From: Spirochaetaceae bacterium
GTDB taxonomy: Bacteria > Spirochaetota > Spirochaetia > Treponematales > Breznakiellaceae
DNA length: 53,376 bases
Direction of reading: 5' to 3'
Assembly (NCBI GenBank): GCA_031281945.1
Contig: JAITER010000033.1
Coordinates: forward strand, 1-53,376
Under the pieces are notes generated by a model. That model was not told the DNA's origin and searched no databases. It was given only the letters and a program-made list of their open reading frames with translations. Of the stretch, positions 1-8,680 are shown one piece after another; position 1 is the first letter of the stretch, and each line of letters opens with the position of its first letter. The position numbers and the translations under genes are program-made.

Positions 1-22
1 CCCCCCCCCCCCCCCCACTCAT
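1..22 (-). CDS. 5' end of an ORF with a G16 tract after the second codon (partial, cut by window edge)
   Basis: Read on the minus strand, a ribosome binding site GGAG (34-31) is followed 8 nt later by ATG (22-20), then AGT, then sixteen consecutive G down to position 1. The predicted protein therefore starts Met-Ser-Gly-Gly-Gly and continues as glycine for as long as the tract stays in frame. It lies 110 nt downstream of leuB in the same direction. Only seven codons are visible, so the product is unknown. Long G tracts are slippage-prone in spirochaetes, so this could be a phase-variable start. It could also be a sequencing or assembly artefact, because the tract lies exactly at the sequence edge. 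Confidence 0.45.
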
Positions 23-30
23 AACTTAAT

Positions 31-34
31 CTCC
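31..34 (-). promoter_or_regulatory. ribosome binding site of the poly-G ORF
   Basis: GGAG on the minus strand sits 8 nt ahead of the ATG at 22-20, inside an A/T-rich stretch. Good spacing argues that the ATG followed by the G tract is a genuine translation start and not noise. Confidence 0.45.
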
Positions 35-132
35 TTTTTTAAAAAATCAGCGCAGAATAATTTTTAGATAAAAACAATAATTCCAAACACAACATCAAAT
101 GTAAACAAAAATATCGCGAGATTCTTTTTTAA

Positions 133-1263
133 TTACAAAGCCGCCAAAACAGCTTCTCCAATTTCTTTGGTTCCTGTAATTTTTTCTTTAACCGAAGAAC
201 CCCCTCTACCCGCTATATCTTTAGTGCGATAGCCCGCTTTAAGAACAGAACTTACCGCTTGCTCTATTTTTAAAGCCTCTGTTTCCAAACCGAATGAATA
301 ACGCAACATCATTGCGCCGGAAAGAATTGCGGCCAGGGGGTTGGCCAAATTTTTACCTGCTATATCTGGCGCTGAACCGTGTATAGGCTCATACATACCA
401 GGCGGATACTTACAACCAGGTTCTTTTTGGCCTATGCTTGCGGAAGCCAGCATACCTATAGAACCGGAAATTACCGAAGCTTCATCACTTAAAATATCAC
501 CAAAAAGATTCGACGTAACTATAACGTCAAATTGGCCGGGCGCGCGAATCAATTGCATAGCGGCGTTATCCACATAAAGATAACTTGTTTCAATGTTTGG
601 GTATTCTTTAGCCATTTCCTGCGTAATTTCTCGCCAAAATCTGGATGATTCAAGAACATTAGCTTTATCAACAAGGCAAAGCTTGCCGCGACGTTTAGCT
701 GCGGCGTCGTAGGCGACACGCAAAACCCGTTCTATCTCGCTACGGCTATACTTTTCTGTGTCGTAAGCAAAATCTTCTGAACCGCTGACGTTAATTCCAC
801 GGCCTCTTTCCCCAAAATATATGCCGCCAGTAAGCTCCCTAACGATAAGTAAATCAAAACTTGCTTTTCCTTCGCTATTACCAGCCTTTAACACTTCGTC
901 TTTTAATGGGCAGGCGTCTTTTAATTCCAGCAATAAATACGCCGGCCTTAAATTCGCAAACACGCCGAGACCCGCTCTTAAACCAAGCAAAGCGCGTTCG
1001 GGGCGTAGATTTCCAGGCAAATTTTCCCATTTAGGCCCGCCAACCGCGCCTAAAAGAAGCGCGTCGCAAGCTTTAGCTTTTTTAAGCACATCTTGCGGAA
1101 GAGGTTCTCCAGTTTGATCGATAGCGCAACCGCCCGCCTGTAATTCGGTCCATTTGAAAGTATGTCCTCCAGCTAAACCCGCTTTTTCAACTGATTTTAC
1201 AGCCCAAGCCGTAACTTCCGGCCCAATCCCGTCTCCGCCTATCAGCGCAATGTTAAAATTCAT
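133..1263 (-). CDS. leuB: 3-isopropylmalate dehydrogenase
   Basis: This enzyme oxidatively decarboxylates 3-isopropylmalate with NAD in leucine biosynthesis and is cytosolic. It has 376 residues, the normal full length. Visible family motifs are the RALLGLRAGLGVFANLRP substrate region near residue 90, GGIYFGERG with the catalytic Tyr near 146, VDKANVLE with the catalytic Lys near 198, GDILSDEAS with metal-binding Asp residues near 255, and the C-terminal GMYEPIHGSAPDIAGK cofactor segment. The ATG lies only 2 nt after the stop of the upstream ankyrin gene. Its GAGGT ribosome binding site (1272-1268) overlaps that stop codon, so the two genes are almost certainly translated from one mRNA. leuA is about 50 kb away at the other end of the window, and leuC/leuD are not in view. 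Confidence 0.97.
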   Translation of the reverse strand: MNFNIALIGGDGIGPEVTAWAVKSVEKAGLAGGHTFKWTELQAGGCAIDQTGEPLPQDVLKKAKACDALLLGAVGGPKWENLPGNLRPERALLGLRAGLGVFANLRPAYLLLELKDACPLKDEVLKAGNSEGKASFDLLIVRELTGGIYFGERGRGINVSGSEDFAYDTEKYSRSEIERVLRVAYDAAAKRRGKLCLVDKANVLESSRFWREITQEMAKEYPNIETSYLYVDNAAMQLIRAPGQFDVIVTSNLFGDILSDEASVISGSIGMLASASIGQKEPGCKYPPGMYEPIHGSAPDIAGKNLANPLAAILSGAMMLRYSFGLETEALKIEQAVSSVLKAGYRTKDIAGRGGSSVKEKITGTKEIGEAVLAAL

Positions 1264-1265
1264 TT

Positions 1266-4106
1266 TTACCTCAATATGTTAGCGTTATCGTTTTTATTCC
1301 AACGGGTTGCTATATCTAGCGCACTTTCGCTGGCTGTATTGCGCACATTTCTATCAGCTCCAAGCTCAAGTAAAAAGCTTATGGTTTCGGGGCGGCTCAA
1401 ACGCGCCGCATAATGCAAAACAGTGTTTCCTTGCGAATCACGAGAAGATATGCCTTTACCGCCAAAAAGCGCCCGTACAGCCTCGCGGTCGTTGCTGGCA
1501 AGCACTATTTCCGCCGGCGTCTTCCCGTCTCTAGCTGTAGAAAAAACGTACGAACCTTCGTCTGTAAGAAAACGGGCGGCGACCCAATTTTTAGCGTTTA
1601 CAGCGTAGCGTAACGGTGTTCTGCCCTCTCTATCCACCGCCGACACGCGGCCCACCCATGCGGCTATTTGTTCAACGTCTTGTTGAGAAACATTATATAA
1701 TAAAGCTATATGCAACGGGGAACGTCCCTCATCGTCTGTTTGGTCTTTGCCTTTTTCCAATAAAGTAAGAGTCATCCTGCGAGACGTTTTCAAAGCTACC
1801 GTGAAAGGGCTTTGCCCATCGGCGTCCTGAGCGTATATTTGTGCGCTATTATCCAGCAAAAGGCCGACTAAATCGCTACGTTCCGCCTGAACAGCCACCA
1901 AAAGCGGCGTTTTACCTTCGTTACTGCGGGTGTTTATATCCGCGCCCGCTTGTATTAAATTAGAAGCGGAACGATGATTTCCCAAAATTACAGCCTGCAT
2001 AAGGGCTGTATTGCCGTCGGCGTCGCGTAGTTCGGTGTTCGCCCCCGCCTGCAACAGCATAGTTTCAATATTAAACATTCCAAGCCGCACAGCCTCATGC
2101 AATGGGGTTACACCGTACAGGTTGTAGGCGTTTATATCTATAGCCGCAGTTATAAGCACAGCCGCCGCAGTTTGGGCGTTCCAACGCACAGCCGCATGAA
2201 GCGCGGAATTACCGAGGGTGTCGCGTCCGGCAAGGGATGCGCCCGCGGAAATTATAGCGCGAACAGTTGAAGCAGAATCGGCCTTAACCGCAATAAATAG
2301 CGGAGTTTCACCCGTTACGTTTTGGGCTTCAATATTTGCGCCCCTTGCGACAATCTCAGAAATAGCGGCGTCAAGACCCCAATGGGTAACATAATGCAAA
2401 ATAGTGCTGCCAGTGCCGTCTCTCGCGGATAGCACTATGGGATTAAACATCCATTGCCGGTAACCGCCCTGTGAATAAAAAGTTAAATAAAGCGGACTTT
2501 CCCCTTTAGCGTTTTGCAAAAAAACGTCCGCCCCGCGGGAAAGCAACAGCTCGCCTGTAGCCGCGGCGTTTTGCCTAACAGCAAGATGTAAAGCGGTGTC
2601 GCCTTCGTGATTGCGAGCGTTAACCAATGCGTTTTTATCCAGAATTTTACGCACGGTGTCCACGTTTCCGTTCAGCCGGACAGTTACAAGGAGCGGCGTA
2701 TTCCCGCTGTTATCCGCCCTTAAAACAGTCCGCTCGGTTATTAAAGCGTCCAGCGTGAGGTTGTTATCAGCAAGAGCGCGTTCAAACGGGGTGGAGCCGT
2801 TGTTCGCGGCCGCAAAAATGTCAGAATTATAATTAAGAAGCAATGGTATGAGTTCCACGGCTTTTTCTTCAACCGCCGTATAAAGCGGGGTTTTACCCTC
2901 AATGTTATGAACAGAAACATCCGCGCCGCCGCGCAACAATATTTCAATAACAGGGATTTCCCGGCGCAGTGAAATCACAACATGGAGCGGGGAATCCCCC
3001 CTGCCGTCCCTTAAATTCGGGTTTGCTTTGCTGCTTAAAAGCAATTCCAGCGCCTGTTGATGAGCGGAAGGTGGAATTGCAAGGTGCATGGGCGTATTAC
3101 CTTGCCCGTCCTGACCGTTTACATCCGCGCCGGCGTTGATAAGCTGGCGCATAGTTTCGACGTCGCCAATTACAGCCGCTTCATGAAGAGGAGTTGTACC
3201 CACTGTATTTTTTATATTTACATCGGCCCGCCTTTCCAGCAAAAGGCGAGTCCAGCCGGAACGTTTTTCGCGTACGCTAAAATGAAGCGAAGAAACCCCA
3301 TCCGGGCCTCTTAAATTAAAATTAAGAGAACGGACTGCGGGCGCAAAATATTGGTGTAATGGATCGCTTGAATTTCCACCGCCTTCCACCAGCAATTGTG
3401 AAACGCGGGCGTGGTTAAATGAGTCATATTGGGCGTAAGCAAGATCAAGCGGCGTTCTTCCGGCAGAATCGCGCACATTAACAATTCTTTGCTGTGTAAG
3501 CAAACTGCCAGAACCAAGTATTAAAGGAACCGCCAAAACGTTTCCATCTTCCGCAGCGAGATGCAATATGGTTTTCCCCTGCGCATCCGTTAAAAACATA
3601 CTGGCGTCTGTAAGCAGAGCGCCAAGAAAAGAAGTGCTGTTTTCACGCAAAGCAATAATCGCGGGGCTCGCTCCGTCTGGGCCCGCATGATGTATGTCCG
3701 CTCCAGCCGCAACCAAAACACGGGCGGTAGAACCATCTACATAGCGGGCGCTAATGTTAAGCGGCGAATATTCATTTACATCAAAAGCGTCCGCCGCATT
3801 GCCAAGCCTGATAAAGAAATCAGCCAACTCGGCGTTGCGAGCTTCCGCGGCAAGATGAACAGGGTTTCTACCTTTTCCATCAACAGTATTAGGAGCAAAA
3901 TTTTTCTGAACGTAAACGGCCTTTGCTTCTTCAAAATTACCTTTACGTATAAGATCTCCAACTTCATCTAGCGGGGTTAAGGTTTCTTCATCAATTTCTT
4001 GATCTGCTAAAGCCGGGGTTTTTGCCTCTTGTTTTGCCATGGCAAACAAGTTTGTTATGTTAAGAGTTAACAGAATAGACAATGCAAAAAAATATGTCTT
4101 TCTCAT
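1266..4106 (-). CDS. secreted ankyrin-repeat protein (more than twenty repeats)
   Basis: The protein has 946 residues. The ATG at 4106 is chosen because AGGGGG lies 5 nt upstream and a clean signal peptide follows (Arg-Lys, then a hydrophobic core to about residue 22, with an Ala-x-Ala-type cleavage region). A longer ORF start at 4124 is less likely. After a short acidic linker nearly the whole protein is ankyrin repeats, recognisable by the recurring G-x-TPLHxA, LLxxGAD and NxxxxxGxT patterns, more than twenty in number and continuing to the last residues. No catalytic domain or C-terminal membrane anchor is visible. Ankyrin solenoids bind proteins. Here the repeat array should be exported to the periplasm or beyond. 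The gene is coupled to leuB, 2 nt downstream. Secreted ankyrin proteins are common in host-associated bacteria, but a host target here is inference. Confidence 0.9.
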   Translation of the reverse strand: MRKTYFFALSILLTLNITNLFAMAKQEAKTPALADQEIDEETLTPLDEVGDLIRKGNFEEAKAVYVQKNFAPNTVDGKGRNPVHLAAEARNAELADFFIRLGNAADAFDVNEYSPLNISARYVDGSTARVLVAAGADIHHAGPDGASPAIIALRENSTSFLGALLTDASMFLTDAQGKTILHLAAEDGNVLAVPLILGSGSLLTQQRIVNVRDSAGRTPLDLAYAQYDSFNHARVSQLLVEGGGNSSDPLHQYFAPAVRSLNFNLRGPDGVSSLHFSVREKRSGWTRLLLERRADVNIKNTVGTTPLHEAAVIGDVETMRQLINAGADVNGQDGQGNTPMHLAIPPSAHQQALELLLSSKANPNLRDGRGDSPLHVVISLRREIPVIEILLRGGADVSVHNIEGKTPLYTAVEEKAVELIPLLLNYNSDIFAAANNGSTPFERALADNNLTLDALITERTVLRADNSGNTPLLVTVRLNGNVDTVRKILDKNALVNARNHEGDTALHLAVRQNAAATGELLLSRGADVFLQNAKGESPLYLTFYSQGGYRQWMFNPIVLSARDGTGSTILHYVTHWGLDAAISEIVARGANIEAQNVTGETPLFIAVKADSASTVRAIISAGASLAGRDTLGNSALHAAVRWNAQTAAAVLITAAIDINAYNLYGVTPLHEAVRLGMFNIETMLLQAGANTELRDADGNTALMQAVILGNHRSASNLIQAGADINTRSNEGKTPLLVAVQAERSDLVGLLLDNSAQIYAQDADGQSPFTVALKTSRRMTLTLLEKGKDQTDDEGRSPLHIALLYNVSQQDVEQIAAWVGRVSAVDREGRTPLRYAVNAKNWVAARFLTDEGSYVFSTARDGKTPAEIVLASNDREAVRALFGGKGISSRDSQGNTVLHYAARLSRPETISFLLELGADRNVRNTASESALDIATRWNKNDNANILR

Positions 4107-4248
4107 GAATCCCCCTGAAAACAAATTGCAACGCCGATTTAAAAATAAACCGCATCAATTTATAATATTATTTTGGGTATTTTGTACGATTATGGGAATA
4201 AAAGCAATGGGAATAAAATAGAGGTTTATCCTGCAAAGCAGGTTGTCA

Positions 4249-4527
4249 TTACAACCCTTGCAAAAGCTTATCTGCCGTAGCGTTTATTACTACATCGGTA
4301 ATATAATTGGGATCGTTAATTTTTTTCTTGAACTCAGCGACTTTATCCGCTCTAACATCAGGAGCGCCTTTGACAATATTAAGAATCCGCGTCAATTCAG
4401 CCCGCTCAAAACCTTCTTTGGAGATGCTAATGATGTCGCGTTCATTTGTTTCCGCCGGCCTGCCAACTTGCCCGGCTTCACGCCCAGGCGCAATTGGTTC
4501 TGATTGACCTATCCTTCCGATTGTCAT
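4249..4527 (-). CDS. flgM: anti-sigma-28 factor FlgM
   Basis: This small 92-residue protein has a disordered N-terminus (residues 1-30) followed by an ISISKEGFERAEL segment and the C-terminal helices APDVRADKVAEFKKKI and VINATADKLL. This is the layout of FlgM, which binds and inhibits sigma-28 (FliA/WhiG) until the flagellar hook is complete and FlgM is exported. The ATG at 4527 has GAGGTGA a few bases upstream. A sigma-28-type promoter lies 57 nt upstream of the start, as expected for autogenous feedback. No other flagellar gene is in the window. The ribosomal methyltransferase gene rsmI lies upstream and the ankyrin gene downstream. Confidence 0.88.
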   Translation of the reverse strand: MTIGRIGQSEPIAPGREAGQVGRPAETNERDIISISKEGFERAELTRILNIVKGAPDVRADKVAEFKKKINDPNYITDVVINATADKLLQGL

Positions 4528-4583
4528 ACAAGCTCACCTCAATCCTATTGATGCGACACTCTCCGTCATCCGCACCTCTATTC

Positions 4584-4611
4584 ATATCGGCAGAAATAGG
4601 CCAATTTTTTA
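4584..4611 (-). promoter_or_regulatory. sigma-28-type promoter upstream of flgM
   Basis: On the minus strand TAAA (4611-4608) is followed after 16 nt by GCCGATAT (4591-4584). The flagellar sigma-28 consensus is TAAA, about 15 nt, then GCCGATAA, so only the last base of the -10 differs. The site is 57 nt upstream of the FlgM start, the gene a sigma-28 feedback loop would control. Confidence 0.65.
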
Positions 4612-4720
4612 GAAATTCCAGCCAGAGCTCCCCCAGCCAGACCCTCCCAAATCAATCTACTCGCCGTTTTATAACACAATACCGCAGACCCAAAACCTGC
4701 AATATTGAACGCGCATTTTA

Positions 4721-5395
4721 TCACCTGCCGGAAATAAGAACAGTGAATTCACCCCGCTGTTTTTCGGCTTTAAGCAACAATCCGTAAACATCGCAAACAG
4801 AGCCTCTTAAATATTCCTCGTGGAGTTTAGTCATTTCTCTGCCCACGCAACAATATCGCCCCCCTCCCAGAAGCGACAAGTCTTCGAAAAGCTTAAGAAC
4901 ACGAAAAGGCGACTCGTATAAAACAAAAGCAGCGCCAAAATCTAAAAGTTCCAGCAACCGCGTCTTTCTGCGCCCCGCCCTTGGAGATAAAAAACCTTCA
5001 AAAACAACCGTTTTATCACGAACTCCCGCCGCGCTTATCAGCGTTGAAAAAGCGGAAGCTCCAGGAATGGGAACGACCGGATAACCCGCATCGCTTACCA
5101 TGTTAGCCAGAACAGCACCTGGATCGCTTAAAGCAGGGGAGCCCGCATCTGAAACATAAGCAACGTTAAAACCAGAGCTCAATACTTCAATAACTTTACG
5201 CCCAGCCTGACTCTCGTTAGCCTGTCTACACGAAAGTAGTTTAACCGCAATCCCAAAATGTGTCAATAACGGGGCTGTACGGCGCGTATCTTCGCAAGCG
5301 ATTAAAGCGGCGCTTTTGAGCGTTTCCAACGCCCGAAAACTTATATCGCCCAAATTACCTATCGGTGTAGCCACCATAAATAAAGACGCCGCCAT
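4721..5395 (-). CDS. rsmI: 16S rRNA (cytidine-1402-2'-O)-methyltransferase RsmI
   Basis: RsmI methylates the ribose of C1402 in the decoding centre of 16S rRNA using S-adenosylmethionine. The N-terminus LFMVATPIGNLGDIS, the CEDTRRT motif near residue 35, YVSDAGSPALSDPG near 80 and PIPGASA near 110 are diagnostic of the tetrapyrrole-methylase-fold family. The protein is 224 residues, about 60 shorter than the E. coli protein. It ends after the methyltransferase core and lacks the usual C-terminal extension. The start codon shares one base with the topA stop (TAATG), so translation is coupled. Confidence 0.95.
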   Translation of the reverse strand: MAASLFMVATPIGNLGDISFRALETLKSAALIACEDTRRTAPLLTHFGIAVKLLSCRQANESQAGRKVIEVLSSGFNVAYVSDAGSPALSDPGAVLANMVSDAGYPVVPIPGASAFSTLISAAGVRDKTVVFEGFLSPRAGRRKTRLLELLDFGAAFVLYESPFRVLKLFEDLSLLGGGRYCCVGREMTKLHEEYLRGSVCDVYGLLLKAEKQRGEFTVLISGR

Positions 5396-7566
5396 TATTC
5401 CGCCGTATAAGCAGGCGCGGAATTGTCCGCCGCATGTAAATAATCACAATCTGGATTGATGCACAACTTATGATTGCCATTCCGTTTATCGTATTTTTCC
5501 ACTAAAAACCAGCCGCATTTAGGACAATTTTGGTCGGGAAGCGGCTTAAAGTGGCTTAAAAAATCGCAATCCGGGTAATTTGTGCAACCGTAGAATTCTT
5601 TACCGCGTTTTTTCGCTTTACGCGCCACTATATCGCCGCCGCATTTCGGGCATTTGGCCAGAGGTATGGATTTCGCGTTTCTGCATTCGGGAAAGCCGGA
5701 ACAGGCTAGAAAATAACCAAAACGGCCAAGTTTTTTAAGCATGGGCTTGCCGCATTTTTCACATACCTCATCTGTGGTTTCATCTATACGGCCTTTGTAG
5801 GATTCGGCGGTTTTTTCTACGGCGTCTACATTTTGTTTAAACGGCGTCCAGAATTCGCGTATCATGTCCGTCCAGTTGCGCCCGTCGCCTTCAACTTCGT
5901 CCAGTTTCGTTTCCATTCTCGCGGTAAAGTCTGTATTTACAATTACGCCGAATTTTTCTACTAAAAGATTTGAAATAAGCCTTCCAAGAGCTGTTGGGGC
6001 AAGCTGTTTATTCGCCCGTGTAACATAATACCGGTCTAAAAGCACTGAAATTATGGGAGCGTATGTAGAAGGGCGTCCTATACCGTTTTCTTCCAGCGTT
6101 TTTACTATGCTGGCGTCTGTATAACGCGGCGGCCCCTGCGTAAAGTGCTGTTCAGGTTCGAATTTTTGCGCCTGAACGGGGTCTCCCTGTTTAATGGCGG
6201 GAAACGCCTTGCCGCTTTCGTCTCTGGAAGCAAGCGTTTTAAAAACTTTGTAAAACCCCTTTTCCACAAAGCGCGTGCCGGAAACGCGAAAAATCGCGTC
6301 TCCGCCCTCAATATCGGCGCTAAGGGTAAGGGTTTTAGCGGGATTCATTTGACTTGCTGTAAACCGCTCCCAAATGATTGAATAAAGCCGCAGTTCATCC
6401 CGTGAAAGACTGTCTTTGATGCTTTCTGGAGTATAATTTATATAGGTGGGCCGTATCGCTTCGTGCGCGTCCTGGGCGGATTTTCCCGCCGAGTATCGCA
6501 CCGGCTGCTCAGGGAAGTCGCCGGGATAATTTTTACTTAGCCAATCCCGGGCCTGATTTAAAGCAAGCTCCGAAATGCGCACCGAATCGGTGCGCATATA
6601 TGTGATTAGGCCGACGCGGGAGGCCCCTATGTTGACCCCCTCATACAAATGCTGGGCTATCTGCATTGTTTTCCGGCTGGTAAACCCTAATCTGTTGGCC
6701 GCGGTTTGCTGAAGTTGCGATGTTGTAAAAGGAGGCTTTGGTTTAATTGTTTTTGCGGTTTCCCGTATTTCTTTTACAGTAAAATCAACGCCTTTTAACG
6801 CGGCTATTACTTCTTTGACGGAGGCTTCATTTTTAAGATCGCACTTTTCGCCCTTATAAAAAACCAATTGAGCCGTAAAAGCAGTTTTTTCCGCTTTAAA
6901 GTTAGCGGAAAGCTCCCAGTATTCTTCCGGCGTAAAGGCTTCGATTTCTTTTTCCCTGTCGCAAATAAGGCGTAGCGCTACAGACTGCACGCGGCCGGCG
7001 GAAAGACCGCCTTTTACTTTTTTCCAAAGTATAGGTGAAATACTGTAACCGACAAGCCTATCCAGAACACGGCGGGCTATTTGCGCATTTACTTTGGATA
7101 TATCTATACCTGAAGGGTTTGCCACCGCTTCTTTTATAGCCTGAGGGGTTATTTCGTTAAAACTGATTCGGGAAATAGGCAGATCCTTGTTTTTTTCCGA
7201 AATAGCTCGATTTAAATGCCACGCTATAGCCTCGCCTTCCCTGTCGTTATCACTTGCAAGAAGGACGCCGTCGCTTTTTTTAGCGTTTACCTGTAATTCT
7301 TTTAGAACTTTGGCCCGCCCTCGCACCGTTATAAAAGTAGGTTCAAAATTATTTTCCGTATCAATAGCCATGCGGGATTTTGGCAAATCTATTATATGGC
7401 CCATTGACGCCAAAACGGTGTATTGGGATCCAAGATATTTTTCTATAGTTTTGGCTTTAGCGGGCGATTCCACTATAACTAAATATTTTTTTGAGGCGCT
7501 CTTTTTAGACGCAACAGTTTTTTTTACTGTAGATTTTTTTCCGGTTGTTTTCACCCGCGTTTCCAT
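5395..7566 (-). CDS. topA: DNA topoisomerase I
   Basis: This type IA topoisomerase relaxes negative supercoils. It has 723 residues. A basic Lys/Thr/Ser-rich leader (1-27) precedes the Toprim domain, which starts YLVIVESPAKAKTIEKYLG and contains the acidic SDNDREGEA motif near 105. The active-site tyrosine is Tyr323 in RVGLITYMRTDS. Three C-terminal four-cysteine zinc ribbons follow (around residues 600-715: CEKCGKP, CPKCGGD and CPKCGWF, each with its second Cys pair). The ATG at 7566 is the first in frame. The gene heads the topA-rsmI pair. Confidence 0.97.
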   Translation of the reverse strand: METRVKTTGKKSTVKKTVASKKSASKKYLVIVESPAKAKTIEKYLGSQYTVLASMGHIIDLPKSRMAIDTENNFEPTFITVRGRAKVLKELQVNAKKSDGVLLASDNDREGEAIAWHLNRAISEKNKDLPISRISFNEITPQAIKEAVANPSGIDISKVNAQIARRVLDRLVGYSISPILWKKVKGGLSAGRVQSVALRLICDREKEIEAFTPEEYWELSANFKAEKTAFTAQLVFYKGEKCDLKNEASVKEVIAALKGVDFTVKEIRETAKTIKPKPPFTTSQLQQTAANRLGFTSRKTMQIAQHLYEGVNIGASRVGLITYMRTDSVRISELALNQARDWLSKNYPGDFPEQPVRYSAGKSAQDAHEAIRPTYINYTPESIKDSLSRDELRLYSIIWERFTASQMNPAKTLTLSADIEGGDAIFRVSGTRFVEKGFYKVFKTLASRDESGKAFPAIKQGDPVQAQKFEPEQHFTQGPPRYTDASIVKTLEENGIGRPSTYAPIISVLLDRYYVTRANKQLAPTALGRLISNLLVEKFGVIVNTDFTARMETKLDEVEGDGRNWTDMIREFWTPFKQNVDAVEKTAESYKGRIDETTDEVCEKCGKPMLKKLGRFGYFLACSGFPECRNAKSIPLAKCPKCGGDIVARKAKKRGKEFYGCTNYPDCDFLSHFKPLPDQNCPKCGWFLVEKYDKRNGNHKLCINPDCDYLHAADNSAPAYTAE

Positions 7567-7666
7567 ACGCAGGCTATTGTATTAAGAGCTGAAATTCCTG
7601 TACACTCCCCGCCGCAACTGGCTGTTTAATTCAAACTCAACGTCATTATTAAATGAGTTAAGGTTC

Positions 7667-8677
7667 TTAACGAACCGTCTCGCGATAAATTTCAGAATCA
7701 AGCATAGAAAGTATTAAAACAGTTCCTGATGGAACCCGGTAAGGAAAAGTGAATAGTCCGCCCGCATGGTTAAACGCGGCGAGTTCTTCACGCGAACCGC
7801 CGGGAAAAAGCGCCTCTAGTTTTGTTTCCACAGGAAAAGGATTTGGAGCCAATTCATATTCAAAAAGACCGAAAACTTCGCTTTCAAGCAAACTTGAAGG
7901 AGCGGGAGCGGCTATGGTTACCAGCACGGTTTTGCTTTTGGAGATGACGACGCCGGCGGCCGGATTCTGCGAAACAACAGTTTCGGCGGCGCCACGCCCG
8001 CCGTCACGCAACGAAAACACCGCCGTTACGCCGGATTTTTTGATTTCCGCGACAGCTTCCCGCAAACCAAGGCCGACAAGAGCCGGAACCGCCGCATCTT
8101 CGTCCTTTCCCCTGCTTACCACAAAACTGATCGCGATAGGGCCTGATATTCCCGTTCCAGAAGAAGGGCTTTGCTCCAGTATGGTTCCAGGCGATTTCGC
8201 TGAAATTTCGTACATTACGGGCTCTTTAATAGAAATAACAGGCGTTTCACCGCCGGAAGCATAAGTTTGTATTTCGGCGCGGACTTCCGTAAGATTGCGC
8301 CCGATATAGTTTTCTACACGGCTAATTTGTACACCCTGGCTTACAACCAAACGAATGCGGCGGCCGGCTTTTACAATAGCGCCGTGGCGGGGGTCTTGTT
8401 CCAGTATTTTATTTTTATCTAAAGCTGACTGAGAAAATCTAAGTTGAATTTGCGGATAAAGTTCTTTTTGCTGCATTTCCAAAAGGGCTTCAATGATATC
8501 TTTGCCTACAACATTTGGAACCATAGTTTGTTCCGGCCCGCGAACGGTTAAAAAAAACACAACCATCGCAACCGCCGCCGTGAAACCTAGCAAAACAAGA
8601 GCCGACAAAAAAAACGCGCCGATTTTATTCGCCGCTTTAATCTCGTCAAATTCATTCTTTATTCTTTTTATATTCAT
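7667..8677 (-). CDS. membrane-anchored PASTA-domain protein
   Basis: The protein has 336 residues. A short cytoplasmic N-terminus (about 1-20) leads into one membrane helix (about 22-46), so the rest should be periplasmic. Three tandem PASTA-like repeats follow, recognisable by VPNVVGKDIIEAL near 53, YIGRNLTEV near 125 and VPALVGLGLREAV near 198, each with a later QxP.xG element. PASTA domains bind peptidoglycan fragments or beta-lactam-like ligands and normally occur on PBPs or Ser/Thr kinases. Neither catalytic domain is present here. It starts 3 nt after the fmt stop, so it is probably co-transcribed with fmt. Confidence 0.85.
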   Translation of the reverse strand: MNIKRIKNEFDEIKAANKIGAFFLSALVLLGFTAAVAMVVFFLTVRGPEQTMVPNVVGKDIIEALLEMQQKELYPQIQLRFSQSALDKNKILEQDPRHGAIVKAGRRIRLVVSQGVQISRVENYIGRNLTEVRAEIQTYASGGETPVISIKEPVMYEISAKSPGTILEQSPSSGTGISGPIAISFVVSRGKDEDAAVPALVGLGLREAVAEIKKSGVTAVFSLRDGGRGAAETVVSQNPAAGVVISKSKTVLVTIAAPAPSSLLESEVFGLFEYELAPNPFPVETKLEALFPGGSREELAAFNHAGGLFTFPYRVPSGTVLILSMLDSEIYRETVR

Positions 8678-8680
8678 TTA

